Shown: piece after piece, positions 9,032 through 17,408 of the stretch
Position numbering within the stretch: the stretch's first letter is position 1
Layout: each line of letters begins with the position of its first letter
Source: Pseudomonas synxantha
GTDB lineage: Bacteria; Pseudomonadota; Gammaproteobacteria; Pseudomonadales; Pseudomonadaceae
DNA length: 64,000 nucleotides
Direction of reading: 5' to 3'
NCBI RefSeq assembly: GCF_900105675.1
Contig: NZ_LT629786.1
Coordinates: 2,604,001 to 2,668,000 of the forward strand
Made by a program: the position numbers and the translations under genes
The notes under the pieces: model-generated
Databases searched by the model: none
What the model saw: only the letters and a program-made list of their open reading frames with translations
Told to the model about the DNA's origin: nothing

Positions 9032-10194
9032 TGCACGCCCCCCACGGTCAGCGGCGCCTCAAGCGGCTTGCCCTCGATACTGGCGGCCAGTGGCGTCACC
9101 TGCATGCCGGGGCGCACCAGGCCCTTGACGACAATACGCTCACCCGGTTGCAGGCCCTGGTCGATGACGCGCAGGCCGTCGACCACCGGGCCCAATTCCA
9201 CCGGACGGTATTCGGTCTTGTTGCCCTCACCGACCACCAGCACATAGCGGCGGCCCTGGTCGGTGCCGATGGATTGGTCGGCGATCAACACCCGCGGTTG
9301 CGCCGCGCCGGTGTCCAGCTTGACCTTGGCGAACAGCCCGGGGGTCAGGCGCCCATCCGGGTTGTCGACTACCGCACGCACGCGCACGGTGCCGGTCTTG
9401 CGGTCGGCCGCATTGGCCAGGAAGTCCACCCGCCCGGCCCGTGCATAGGTCGTATCGTTGAGCATGGCCACCATGACCTTGGCGGCTTTTTCGCCCTTGG
9501 ACCCGGCATGTTCCCGCGTCGCGGCAAGCGAGTGCAGATACGTGCGCTCGTCGACATCGAAATACACATGCAACGGGTCGATGGAGACGATAGTCGTCAA
9601 CGCCGTCACCCCTTGCGTCACGTAGTTGCCTTCGGTAACGAGGGCGCGGTCGATGCGGCCGCTGATGGGCGCGGTGACACGGGTATAGCCCAGGTCCAGT
9701 TGTGCCGCATCCAGTGCCGCCCTCGCCGCCTCGACCTGGGCCCTGCCGGCATTCAACGAAGCAATGGCGGTATCAAGACGATCACGCGCCACCACCTTCT
9801 TGGCGAACAGTTGCTCGGCTCGCCCGTGCTCGGCCTGGGCCAGCACCGCATTGGCCTCGGCCTCGCGCAAACGTGCCTTGGCCGCATTCAGCGCCGCCTG
9901 GAACACCCGCGGGTCAATCACAAACAACGGACTGCCCCTGGCCACGAACTGGCCCTCGGGCACGCTGACACTTTGCAGATAGCCGCTGACACGCGGGCGC
10001 AGTTCCACCTGATCGATGGCGGTCAACGAACCGGTGTACTCGACAAACGGCGTCACCGCCCGCGCAACCACCTCGGCCACCGGCACACCGGGCGGCTTGG
10101 CGGCCGCAGCCGGCGGCGCGTTGTCTGTGCATCCGCCCAGCGTCAACACCACGGCCATTGCCCCGGTGATCAGGCTTATTGGTTTGGCGTACAT
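9028..10194 (-). CDS. mexP: RND periplasmic adaptor lipoprotein, MexP-like
   Basis: This 388-residue membrane-fusion protein starts with a lipoprotein signal ending LTLGGC (Cys22). It then has the barrel-sandwich (lipoyl) half-motif VELRPRVSGYLQSV, a long alpha-hairpin of alternating Ala/Glu/Arg from about 95 to 165, and the second lipoyl half around TRVTAPISGRIDRA. It bridges the MexQ-like transporter and the OpmE-like channel. It is the first gene of the pump operon, and its ATG follows AAGGAGG. A CueR-like promoter lies about 45 bp upstream. Length (388) is close to MexP. Confidence 0.85.
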   Translation of the reverse strand: MYAKPISLITGAMAVVLTLGGCTDNAPPAAAAKPPGVPVAEVVARAVTPFVEYTGSLTAIDQVELRPRVSGYLQSVSVPEGQFVARGSPLFVIDPRVFQAALNAAKARLREAEANAVLAQAEHGRAEQLFAKKVVARDRLDTAIASLNAGRAQVEAARAALDAAQLDLGYTRVTAPISGRIDRALVTEGNYVTQGVTALTTIVSIDPLHVYFDVDERTYLHSLAATREHAGSKGEKAAKVMVAMLNDTTYARAGRVDFLANAADRKTGTVRVRAVVDNPDGRLTPGLFAKVKLDTGAAQPRVLIADQSIGTDQGRRYVLVVGEGNKTEYRPVELGPVVDGLRVIDQGLQPGERIVVKGLVRPGMQVTPLAASIEGKPLEAPLTVGGVQ

Positions 10195-10239
10195 CGTTCA
10201 CCCTCCTTGGAGTTTCAAGACAAATCGACACTGGAGGTT

Positions 10240-10270
10240 TTTATCGGGCTTGCCACATTGGGAAGGTCAA
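10240..10270 (-). promoter_or_regulatory. CueR-like (MerR-type) promoter of the mexPQ-opmE operon
   Basis: On the minus strand this reads TTGACC, a 19-bp spacer (TTCCCAATGTGGCAAGCCC), then GATAAA. The CTTCCCA/TGGCAAG dyad is centred in the spacer. The same TTGACCTT(C/G)CC core and the same 19-bp spacing appear before the FlcE-like gene, so one activator probably serves both operons. Confidence 0.65.
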
Positions 10271-10441
10271 GTGCTATAAAACCGGGAGGTGTGTTTTTGT
10301 CTGAAGGGTGTTTGGAGGGAGGGCTGGGTGTGCTGTTTGGGTGATCTCGGCCTTTAGGCGCTTTGTTGTGGAAGGGGGCGGTGCGACGATTCGACTTGCC
10401 CTCGGTAGCGGAGGGTCAATCACAAGCAACCGTCAGTAACC

Positions 10442-10774
10442 ACGATGCGAAGCGAGCCGCTCTTGATCTTGCTTTTGATCCTAGGCGCCCCGTTAAACCA
10501 CGCTGGCCGGAATTCGACAGGGATTTGGGGGGTAAACCGGCAGGGATGCCGGTTTAGCCGCCCCGCGCCATGGATGGCGCGTGGCGGCGGCCCCCCAAAT
10601 CCCTGGCGGATTACGGGCACACCGAGCCCAAGCGAGGTGCCGAGTGGTGGGGCAAGAGCGTTTTGGTTACTTTTGCGCTTTTAAAAATGACCCGCCGTAA
10701 GGGCGGAACCAATAGCGGCCGTCACCTAAACAATGGATATGTACTCGATCCAACCGAACATCCTGGTCGGCTGT
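10442..10774 (+). repeat. Long structured repeat, copy A
   Basis: This is one of three copies (others at 47300-47606 reversed and 47766-48099). Its ends are conserved: GATGCGAAGCGAG at the left and ATCCTGGTCGGCTGT at the right. The centre folds as a three-way junction. The outer stem is 10518-10532 with 10591-10605, 15 perfect pairs, extended by six more. Hairpin 1 is 10534-10542 with 10547-10555 and a GGGA loop. Hairpin 2 is around 10564-10581. Arm sequences differ between copies but pairing is kept. Confidence 0.85.
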
Positions 10775-10781
10775 GAGGCCG

Positions 10782-10808
10782 CCATCGGGGGCAAGCCCCC
10801 TCCCACAT
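10782..10808. repeat. Single REP half
   Basis: CCATCGGGGGCAAGCCCCCT followed by CCCACAT, the right half of a REPIN without its partner. It abuts the end of structured repeat copy A. Confidence 0.8.
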
Positions 10809-10901
10809 GGGCCGGCGGCGTACCAGAAGTTGTGTAGATACCCATGCTCATCCGGGGGCAAGTCGAATCATCGCACCGCCCCCACATGGGAGCTGAGACC
10901 A

Positions 10902-11339
10902 TCAGGTCCAGGCCACCACCAACAACCCGGCACCCAACACCAGGCACAACGGCGAGTAGACGTACGTATCCAGGCGCGCAAACCGGGAGCCGCCGACCTT
11001 TTTGAAAAAGCCCACCAGCTCCGAATCGCCAATCGCCCGGGCAAAGAACAGCACCGCAATCGCACTGATGCCCCACTGCAACGCCCCATGGGACACCGGC
11101 GTGAAATACAACCCGGCGCGCAGGCAAACGAGCAAGGCAATTGCCACCAACCCCATAGCGACCAGAAAGGTGCCCAGCGCCGAGGGCTTGAACGCCGGTC
11201 GCGGCCCGCTGGCAAATTCGCCGGGCAGTTGCGGAATCGCCGCCAGGCTGCCGAATTTGCCGCCAGCGGCCCAGTAAAGATGCAGCATGCTGATAAAGGT
11301 AAAAACCCCGACAATCCATCGCGCAATGACAAAACTCAT
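10902..11339 (-). CDS. DUF3995-type small membrane protein
   Basis: The 145-residue protein has four hydrophobic segments (about residues 6-26, 54-75, 84-103 and 125-143). Its start, MSFVIARWIVGVFTFISMLH, with LHLYWAAGG close behind, is typical of DUF3995 proteins. No enzymatic motif is visible and the function is unknown. It is divergent from the DUF2946 gene, leaving about 90 bp between the starts. Confidence 0.7.
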   Translation of the reverse strand: MSFVIARWIVGVFTFISMLHLYWAAGGKFGSLAAIPQLPGEFASGPRPAFKPSALGTFLVAMGLVAIALLVCLRAGLYFTPVSHGALQWGISAIAVLFFARAIGDSELVGFFKKVGGSRFARLDTYVYSPLCLVLGAGLLVVAWT

Positions 11340-11432
11340 GGCGGACGCTCCCGAAAAATGTGGGAATCAGGATAGTCGCCCTGAGATTTTTTGCAGGCAT
11401 TTCGTCGGCGGCTGATGGTAAAGTTCCGCCCC

Positions 11433-11822
11433 ATGAAACTCGCCCGTGCCGACCGCTCGCTCATTGCCTGGATGCTTTACTGCTGCGTCCTGTTCAATGT
11501 GTTCGCCTGCAGCATTGGCCACGGGCAAATGGTGGGCATGCAGCTCAACGGCATCAGCGGCCAGTTCTGCACCGTAGATCCGCGTACCCAGGCGCCCCTG
11601 CAAAACAACTCTACGGATGAGAACCTGCCAACGCTGTCGAAAGCGTTCGGTTGCCCCTTGTGTTCGACCGGCGGCATGGGCCCCGCGCTCAACAGCCACC
11701 TGAACGTGGCGGTTTTGCCACAACCCCACGCGCCGCCTGCGGCGGTCGTGCTCGCCGCTGACATTCCTGCCCGCTTCACCTGGCCCACCGCTAACCCGCG
11801 CGCGCCACCTGCCCTCGCCTGA
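11433..11822 (+). CDS. DUF2946-type protein with cysteine motifs
   Basis: The 129-residue protein starts MKLARADRSLIAWMLYC with a hydrophobic segment to about residue 28, followed by an extracytoplasmic region. Cysteines occur in FACSIGH, QFCTVDP and GCPLCST, the last being a CxxC-like pair. The C-terminus is Pro/Ala-rich. Genes of this DUF are often found beside TonB-dependent receptors and metal (especially copper) genes. Here the next gene, 94 bp away on the same strand, is a TonB-dependent receptor. An upstream in-frame start at 11391 lacks a better ribosome site. A metal-related role is inference only. Confidence 0.65.
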   Translation: MKLARADRSLIAWMLYCCVLFNVFACSIGHGQMVGMQLNGISGQFCTVDPRTQAPLQNNSTDENLPTLSKAFGCPLCSTGGMGPALNSHLNVAVLPQPHAPPAAVVLAADIPARFTWPTANPRAPPALA

Positions 11823-11916
11823 TCCCTGCGTTTTCTGATCTGCATACCGACCGTTTCCGTGAGGAAGGACGGGCGGCCGTGCGTTTGTTTTCAAGCCAAG
11901 TTTTCAGGATTCAACC

Positions 11917-14043
11917 ATGAAACATCTACCCCTGCTGGCAGGCCTGTTCGGCTGCCTGCCTGTCTGCGCCCCTGCCCTTGAGCTGGCACCGACCACCATT
12001 GAAGGCGAGCAAAGCGTTGAGCCCGGGCTGGCCCTGGACCAACCCAGCGGTATGGCCTCGCGGCTGGGACTGAGCGTACGGGAAACCCCGGCCTCGGTGG
12101 CCATCGCCAACCGCAACGATATCGAGCGCCATGGCGCCAAGACCTTCCGCGATGCGGCCAATACCCTGCCCGGCGTCAATGCCAGCGCGCCGCCCGGGTT
12201 TGGTGGGTTTGTATCGTACCGAGGGTTTACCAGCAGCCAGATTACTCAGATGTTCAACGGCATCAATGTTGCCACGGGCCTGGCGCGGCCAGTGGATGCG
12301 TGGGTATATGACCGCGTCGAGCTGGTGGGCGGCCCTTCCTCCTTGATCAACGGCGCAGGCTCCGTGGGCGGCTCGCTGAACTACGTGACCAAGCTGGCGA
12401 GCCGTGAGGAACAGGCTGTCGAAGGCCAGTTGACCTATGGCAGCTACGACACCGCAGGCATGGCGTTCGGCCTCAACCATGCGCTGACCGAGCCTGGTGC
12501 CGAGGTGCAGCACTACGCACGCCTGGACGTGAGCCGCAATACCAACCACAGCTATATCGACCGCGATCAACGAGATGCCTGGAGCGTAGCGTTTTCGCTG
12601 CTCAGCGACTTGACCCCCGATCTGTCCCACACCCTGGCCCTGGAATATCAGGACGAGCATGAAGACAGCCCCTATTGGGGCACGCCGGTGCTCAACCCCA
12701 AGGCCGGCGAACTTAAGATCGACAAGCACAATCGCTTCAACAACTACAACGTCGCCGACGGTCGTTACGAACAGCGCACGATCTGGGCACGGTCGATCAT
12801 CGACTACCGGATAAACGACAGCACCACACTGAAAAACACCCTCTATCACCTCGACAGCCAGCGCGACTACCGCAACCTGGAGACCTACCAGTACAACGCC
12901 GATAACAGCGCGGTGAACCGCTCGACCGCCTATCAGGTACGGCATCAGGGCCAACAGAACGGCAACCAGTTCGAACTGCGCCATGACAACAGGATTTTCG
13001 GCCTCTCCACCACCTGGTCCGGCGGTTTTGAGTACAAGGTCAACAGCACCACCAACAGCCCCTTGAACGTGCCGGGAAAAAGTACCGTGGACCCGAACAA
13101 CTATGACCCGGGACACTTCTATGACATCCCCGGCACCCGCCCTGGTTTCGTCAAGGACAAGACCAACCAGGTGACCACCAAGGCACTGTTCGTGGAAAAC
13201 CGCCTGGGGCTGACGGATAAGCTCTCGCTGCTGACCGGCCTGCGGTATGACGCCATCGACATGGACGTGACCAACCACCGCTCGGTCACCGCCGCTAACC
13301 CACGGCACTTCAAGCGCAGCTGGGAACCGCTGACGGGGCGTGTGGGCCTGACTTATCAATTCATCCCGTCGGCCAATGTCTACGTGCAATACAGCACCGC
13401 CGTCGAACAGCCCTATACCACCACCCAGGTGTTCGATGTGTCCACCGGCAAGCAATGGGAGATCGGCAGCAAGTTCGACTACCTGGACGGTCGCGGTTCC
13501 GCCACGGTCGCGGCCTACAAGATTGAACGCAAAGACTTTGCCGTCACTGATCCGCTGGATCCGACCAACAGCATTCCGGTGGGCGCGCAGTCGTCCAAGG
13601 GCATCGAATTGGCCAGCTCACTGCGTATCACGCCAAGGTTGCTGGCTGAAGGCAACTTCGCCTGGGTAGACGCCGAGTACGATGAGTTCAATGAGAAAAT
13701 GGCCAGTGGCGCAGTGGTGTCACGCAAGGGCAATACGCCGACCAACGTGCCCAGGCGCGTGGGCAACCTGTGGTTGACCTATGATTTTTCCGAGGATTGG
13801 CAAGGGGGTGTGGATGCGCGGTATGTCGCCCAGGTGTATGCAGATAATGCCAATACCCAGACGGTGCCGGCCTACACGCTGTTTGGCACCTTCCTGCGCT
13901 ACAGGCTGGACGCCCACACCTCGGTGACCGGACGCGTGCGCAACTTGACCAATGAGGTGTATGCCGAGTTTGCCCATGTGTCGCCGGCGTATTACCTGGG
14001 TTCGCCGAGAACGTTTGAGGTAGCGGTGCAAACCAAGTTCTGA
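11917..14043 (+). CDS. TonB-dependent outer-membrane receptor (siderophore-receptor type)
   Basis: The 708-residue protein has a signal peptide (MKHLPLLAGLFGCLPVCAPA) and a plug domain from about residue 45 to 160. The plug contains VRETPASVAI, a (T/L)PGVNAS segment and RVELVGGPSSL. A 22-strand barrel follows, ending in the outer-membrane C-terminal FEVAVQTKF. The fold is that of ferric-siderophore receptors. The ligand is not readable: no receptor-specific N-terminal signalling domain is present, no Fur box is visible upstream, and the adjoining DUF2946 gene hints at copper or another metal chelate. It is probably co-transcribed with the DUF2946 gene. Confidence 0.85.
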   Translation: MKHLPLLAGLFGCLPVCAPALELAPTTIEGEQSVEPGLALDQPSGMASRLGLSVRETPASVAIANRNDIERHGAKTFRDAANTLPGVNASAPPGFGGFVSYRGFTSSQITQMFNGINVATGLARPVDAWVYDRVELVGGPSSLINGAGSVGGSLNYVTKLASREEQAVEGQLTYGSYDTAGMAFGLNHALTEPGAEVQHYARLDVSRNTNHSYIDRDQRDAWSVAFSLLSDLTPDLSHTLALEYQDEHEDSPYWGTPVLNPKAGELKIDKHNRFNNYNVADGRYEQRTIWARSIIDYRINDSTTLKNTLYHLDSQRDYRNLETYQYNADNSAVNRSTAYQVRHQGQQNGNQFELRHDNRIFGLSTTWSGGFEYKVNSTTNSPLNVPGKSTVDPNNYDPGHFYDIPGTRPGFVKDKTNQVTTKALFVENRLGLTDKLSLLTGLRYDAIDMDVTNHRSVTAANPRHFKRSWEPLTGRVGLTYQFIPSANVYVQYSTAVEQPYTTTQVFDVSTGKQWEIGSKFDYLDGRGSATVAAYKIERKDFAVTDPLDPTNSIPVGAQSSKGIELASSLRITPRLLAEGNFAWVDAEYDEFNEKMASGAVVSRKGNTPTNVPRRVGNLWLTYDFSEDWQGGVDARYVAQVYADNANTQTVPAYTLFGTFLRYRLDAHTSVTGRVRNLTNEVYAEFAHVSPAYYLGSPRTFEVAVQTKF

Positions 14044-14061
14044 GCCTGAAATGCAGCCAAC

Positions 14062-14086
14062 TGTGGGAGCAAGCCCCCTCCCACAT
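14062..14086. repeat. Collapsed REP hairpin
   Basis: TGTGGGAGCAAGCCCCCTCC followed by CACA. The outer arms of a REPIN are retained with the middle missing. It sits 18 bp after the receptor gene and 12 bp from the convergent betaine-binding gene. Confidence 0.75.
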
Positions 14087-14098
14087 CAAGACTATCGG

Positions 14099-15106
14099 TT
14101 ACTTGAGACTCGCCTCAACCTTCTGCGCTACATCTTGCGTCAACCACGCCTTCCACACCTCAGGGTGTTCCTTCAGGAACGCTTGGGCCACGTCCCGCGG
14201 TGCCGTGTGGTTTTCGCTCATCGTCGCCAAGGCTTTGTTCAGCGGCTCGATGGGAAACTCAACCTTCTCGAAGAACTGCGCAATCTGCGGATGCTCCTGC
14301 TGGAACGGCGTCGATACGCCAATGCTCAACTTGGATGCCAACGACCGGGTAGGCTTGGGGTCTGGGTTATCCGCATCGGTCAGGGTCTTCCATGCATCCG
14401 CATCAAACGGCGGCTCTTCGAGCTGGATCAATTTATAGCGCCCCATCAACGGGGTCGGCGACCAGTAGTAGAACAACACTGGCTTGCCCCGGCGGATCGA
14501 AGACGCAATCTCTGCATCCAACGCCGCGCCCGAACCGCTGCGGAAGTTCACGTAGCTATCGTCGAGGCCATAGGCCTTGAGCTTCTGCTTGTTGACCACT
14601 TCGGAGGTCCAGCCGATGGGGCTGTTAAGAAAGCGACCTTTGCCTGGTGATTCGGGGTCCTTGAACACATCCTTGTAGCGCGCCAGGTCCTTGACGCTTT
14701 TCAGGTCCGGAGCCAGAGGCTTGAGGTTTTTCGACGGGTCACCCTTGACCACGTACTCCGGCACCCACCAGCCTTCGGTGGCGCCTTTGACTGTATCCCC
14801 CAGCCCTACCACTTTGCCTTCGGCTTCGGCCTTGACCCACACCGGACTGCGACCAGCCCATTCTTCCCCAATCACCTGGATATCGTTCTTGGCCAGGGCG
14901 GTTTCCAGGGTGATGGTGGTACCGGGCAAGGTGTCGGTAGGCAGGTCATAACCCTTCTCGACGATAAAGCGTAGTACTTCAGTGATCAGGCTGCCGCTTT
15001 CCCAGTTCAGGTCGGCAAAATGCACCGGTGCCTGGGCAGCAGAGACCGGCAATGACAGGCTCAAGGCCGTTAAGGACGCTGCCAACAGTGATTTCAATCC
15101 CTTCAT
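14099..15106 (-). CDS. ABC transporter substrate-binding protein, glycine betaine/choline type (OpuAC/ProX)
   Basis: The 335-residue periplasmic protein has a signal peptide ending near SAAQA. The OpuAC domain covers the rest. Aromatic residues that typically build the quaternary-amine cage are seen in NWESG, EEWAGRSP, EGWWVPEYV and FYYWSPTPL. The start at 15106 follows GAGGTG at 6 nt; a GTG three codons upstream would put its own codon inside that site. No permease or ATPase gene is adjacent, so it is an orphan binding protein that either serves a transporter elsewhere or scavenges. The exact ligand (betaine, choline, carnitine, proline betaine) is not determinable. Confidence 0.85.
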   Translation of the reverse strand: MKGLKSLLAASLTALSLSLPVSAAQAPVHFADLNWESGSLITEVLRFIVEKGYDLPTDTLPGTTITLETALAKNDIQVIGEEWAGRSPVWVKAEAEGKVVGLGDTVKGATEGWWVPEYVVKGDPSKNLKPLAPDLKSVKDLARYKDVFKDPESPGKGRFLNSPIGWTSEVVNKQKLKAYGLDDSYVNFRSGSGAALDAEIASSIRRGKPVLFYYWSPTPLMGRYKLIQLEEPPFDADAWKTLTDADNPDPKPTRSLASKLSIGVSTPFQQEHPQIAQFFEKVEFPIEPLNKALATMSENHTAPRDVAQAFLKEHPEVWKAWLTQDVAQKVEASLK

Positions 15107-15236
15107 GCGTTGCACCTCGCGTCTTCACAGTCATGGCGAACGGCTTTGCCGCCAATGCGCGAAGCCTCTGAATAGTTAAGTCAACGCAACTGTAGTAGAG
15201 GTTCCGGAACAGATCGGTACACGAAGTGTTTATCGG

Positions 15237-15707
15237 TTATTCGCTGGCCTTGAAAGTAACCAGTTCGCCCTTGCGCCATTTGGCAGCCTTGCCGGTCACG
15301 GCTTTCAGGGTCTTGGTCAGGCCTTCCTGCAATTGTTCATGGGCAGCAAATACCAGCATCACGCTGTGGCCTTCCTTGAACACAATGCCCTGGCCCTCGG
15401 CCGACGAAACAAAGGCGTAATCGCCCAACCCATACACGGTCAACTTGATATCGCGAAACTTGAGTTCGAACTTGCCACCTTCGCGGCTGGGTAACACCGC
15501 CGCACGGAAATGGTCGCCCACCTTGAGTTCCAGGCGTGGCTTGTCATCCACGACCAGCGCCGTTTCGGTATCGATCTCGGCGATATAGATACCTTCTGGC
15601 GTTTGTTCGGTGACGTAGACAAACCGCGATTGAAACTGCTTGACCAACTTTGCGCGCAAATCACCCAGCACGAATAACGCGTGCATATCCAGATTACTGA
15701 CTGCCAA
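15237..15707 (-). CDS. Conserved hypothetical protein
   Basis: A soluble protein of about 156 residues without signal peptide or membrane segment. It is rich in beta-type alternation (FVYVTEQTPEGIYIAEIDTE and LKVGDHFRAAVLP) and ends in a Lys-rich tail. The longest frame starts with TTG at 15707 behind GGGGA; an ATG at 15686 (MHALFVLGD) is the alternative. I do not recognise the family. It is a single gene between the betaine-binding protein and a gene-free stretch. Confidence 0.6.
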   Translation of the reverse strand: MAVSNLDMHALFVLGDLRAKLVKQFQSRFVYVTEQTPEGIYIAEIDTETALVVDDKPRLELKVGDHFRAAVLPSREGGKFELKFRDIKLTVYGLGDYAFVSSAEGQGIVFKEGHSVMLVFAAHEQLQEGLTKTLKAVTGKAAKWRKGELVTFKASE

Positions 15708-16075
15708 GGAAACGTCCCCACATCAAAAAAGCGCTGGCCGCTGAAGCGGGCAACACAAAAAACGGCCGTTACGGCACGATCACCCATTCGTTAAAAACTG
15801 AAGATAACCTACAAGGCTGGTACATACAGCCGCGGTGGACCTCAATCAAGGTCATCCGGTAGCACAGCAAATCACAGGTTTAGCGACCCGAGAATACAAG
15901 TCGAGCAACTTCAGAGAATAACCCAACCGAAAATGCAGTTTTCCGACGCCCAAAACAAAAAAATACCCAGGCATGGAACCAGTCGCGAACTGCCGACGAC
16001 AATACTAAAACAGCAACCCGGGTTAAACCACCCGAAACGCCACTGACAGGCCAACAAGATTGACAGGAGCTGAGC
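15708..16075. other. Gene-free stretch, nothing specific seen
   Basis: 368 bp of lower G+C sequence between divergent genes, probably carrying the promoters of both. A short GGCTG-N7-CAGCC dyad is present near 15812-15830 but does not match a known operator. No RNA gene or terminator is convincing. Confidence 0.5.
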
Positions 16076-16351
16076 ATGCAACGACGTCCACACGACGCTG
16101 CGTCTTTCCACAAGCGTTCATCATGGTCAGAGGAACGCCAATACTACTGCCTGCAAAACGCTGATGGGTACTCGAACTCGGTCATTTATCAAGTTGTACC
16201 GGCTGGGAAGAACTTTTTCCACATCCTTGAAGTACCCAGTGGCCGGATCAAGGGGTTTCGCAGCGATCATAACAAGGCCTGCGAACTGGCCAAGACCCTG
16301 GAAGCCAAGTTGCAAGCCCTGTGTGACACACTCGTTTCGTCACCTGGATGA
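16076..16351 (+). CDS. Small conserved hypothetical protein
   Basis: The 91-residue soluble protein starts at an ATG preceded by ACAGGAGC at good spacing. It contains a Trp/Tyr-rich centre (SEERQYYCLQNADGYSNSVI) and a helical C-terminus with AKTLEAKLQALCD. No signal peptide and no known motif. First in a run of small plus-strand genes (16462, 16762). Confidence 0.6.
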   Translation: MQRRPHDAASFHKRSSWSEERQYYCLQNADGYSNSVIYQVVPAGKNFFHILEVPSGRIKGFRSDHNKACELAKTLEAKLQALCDTLVSSPG

Positions 16352-16461
16352 CTTTACCGCGCCGTCGCCCTTCAACAACTGCCATACTGGCGCGTCCATT
16401 GAAGTTTGCCCCCTGCGGGTCAGGTTTCATCAGTGCAGTTACCTTGAAGGGAAGGCTATAC

Positions 16462-16692
16462 GTGACGGAATTTGATATTGGCGAATTTTTTATCCACGGC
16501 GATGCCAGGGAAGTAGACGGAGAGTTTCAAGCAGTTATCGTAATGCGTGCCAAACCACCCTTGACCACCGTCACTACGCATCAGGTAGAGAAGGACCGTT
16601 GGTTCAAAACCGTGGACGCCGCTGCCAATGCCGCGAAGGACGCTGCCAAGGCGCTCAAGGCAGCCGTGGATTCAGGGGCGCTCACCTCCTGA
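16462..16692 (+). CDS. Small conserved hypothetical protein
   Basis: The 76-residue protein starts with GTG at 16462 behind GAAGGGAAGG. It has a beta-rich first half (EFDIGEFFIHGDAREV) and an Ala/Lys/Asp helix in the second half (AANAAKDAAKALKAAVD). Longer in-frame starts exist to 16348 but overlap the preceding gene and lack a ribosome site. Function unknown. Confidence 0.55.
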   Translation: MTEFDIGEFFIHGDAREVDGEFQAVIVMRAKPPLTTVTTHQVEKDRWFKTVDAAANAAKDAAKALKAAVDSGALTS

Positions 16693-16761
16693 CAATCTGA
16701 TAGAACTCTGCAGCGCCCCAAGCCTCCCATGCATACACACTTGAACTGCATGGAGTACGAC

Positions 16762-17004
16762 ATGGATACCACCACCCCCACGCTCGAAACCTTGTTCGAT
16801 CAACTGGGCCTGGACTCGAGCCAGGAAGCCATCGAGCGCTTTACCGCCGAGCATCGCCTGCCGGATGATGTCAAACTCATCGACGCGCCGTTCTGGAGCG
16901 AACAACAGGCGAGTTTCCTCAAGGAACAATTGCATGTAGATGCCGAATGGGCGCCTGCGGTGGACGACCTCAACGCACTGTTGCACGAATCGCCCAAGGA
17001 ATAA
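16762..17004 (+). CDS. DUF2789 family protein
   Basis: The 80-residue acidic protein starts MDTTTPTLETLFDQLGL. The ATG follows GGAG at 6 nt; an upstream in-frame ATG at 16729 has none. The pattern TLF-x-QLGL-x(6)-I-x-RF-x(3)-H followed by DAPFW is the DUF2789 signature, common in gammaproteobacteria. No molecular function is established. Confidence 0.75.
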   Translation: MDTTTPTLETLFDQLGLDSSQEAIERFTAEHRLPDDVKLIDAPFWSEQQASFLKEQLHVDAEWAPAVDDLNALLHESPKE

Positions 17005-17005
17005 T

Positions 17006-17209
17006 TCAATGCAGGCTGTCTGACTGTTCCATGCGCAACAGCGCTTGCCAGGCAGTCCTGCACTCCTCTGCCTCATCGCGGCTGGCAAAGGCAGTTCCGC
17101 GCTGCTCACCATTGAGCAATACCACCCAGCAAGCTTTCTGGCCCAGGGCACGCAGGGTCTCAGGTACGCCACTGCCGATCATTACGGCCACATCGACTTT
17201 GTTTTGCAT
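17006..17209 (-). CDS. Small hypothetical protein
   Basis: The 67-residue protein starts MQNKVDVAVMIGSGVPETLR, behind GGAGAAGCTCC. One Cys-Trp pair (QKACWVVLL) and an acidic stretch (ASRDEAEECR) are visible. It is convergent with the DUF2789 gene, with one base between the two stops. Family not recognised. Confidence 0.5.
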   Translation of the reverse strand: MQNKVDVAVMIGSGVPETLRALGQKACWVVLLNGEQRGTAFASRDEAEECRTAWQALLRMEQSDSLH

Positions 17210-17408
17210 GGAGCTTCTCCGCAGCATTAGTTAGCTTGCTAACAATGTTGGCCATGCTACGGTTTTATTCCAGTTGGAAAAAGCTATCTTCGGAATAGCT
17301 TCATTGCATAAACAGCAACAATCTACGCGCTGGACGCGGCCGGATGCTCGCGTAATGCTGTTGCAGGCGGGGCGGCCGGCTCACTGGCAGGCGCCCCCCT
17401 CACCCGTG

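Larger units (their letters stand above)
10271..10901. other. Gene-free stretch holding one long structured repeat and REP fragments
   Basis: No supported gene. It contains the promoter side of mexP, the structured repeat at 10442-10774, a single REP at 10782-10808 and a decayed REP-like fragment near 10852-10890. Open frames inside the repeat recur in the other copies only because the DNA is palindromic. Confidence 0.7.

Noticed and set aside
10445..10684. Open frames inside the structured repeat (also at 47293-47616 and 47349-47588)
   Set aside because: They recur only because the repeat DNA recurs, translate on both strands, and break in copy C where the arms are replaced. No ribosome sites.
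11823..11916. Search for a Fur box before the TonB-dependent receptor
   Set aside because: No GATAAT-type palindrome was found here or before the DUF2946 gene.
15812..15830. GGCTG-N7-CAGCC considered as a LexA site
   Set aside because: Spacing and core do not match the CTGT-N8-ACAG pattern.
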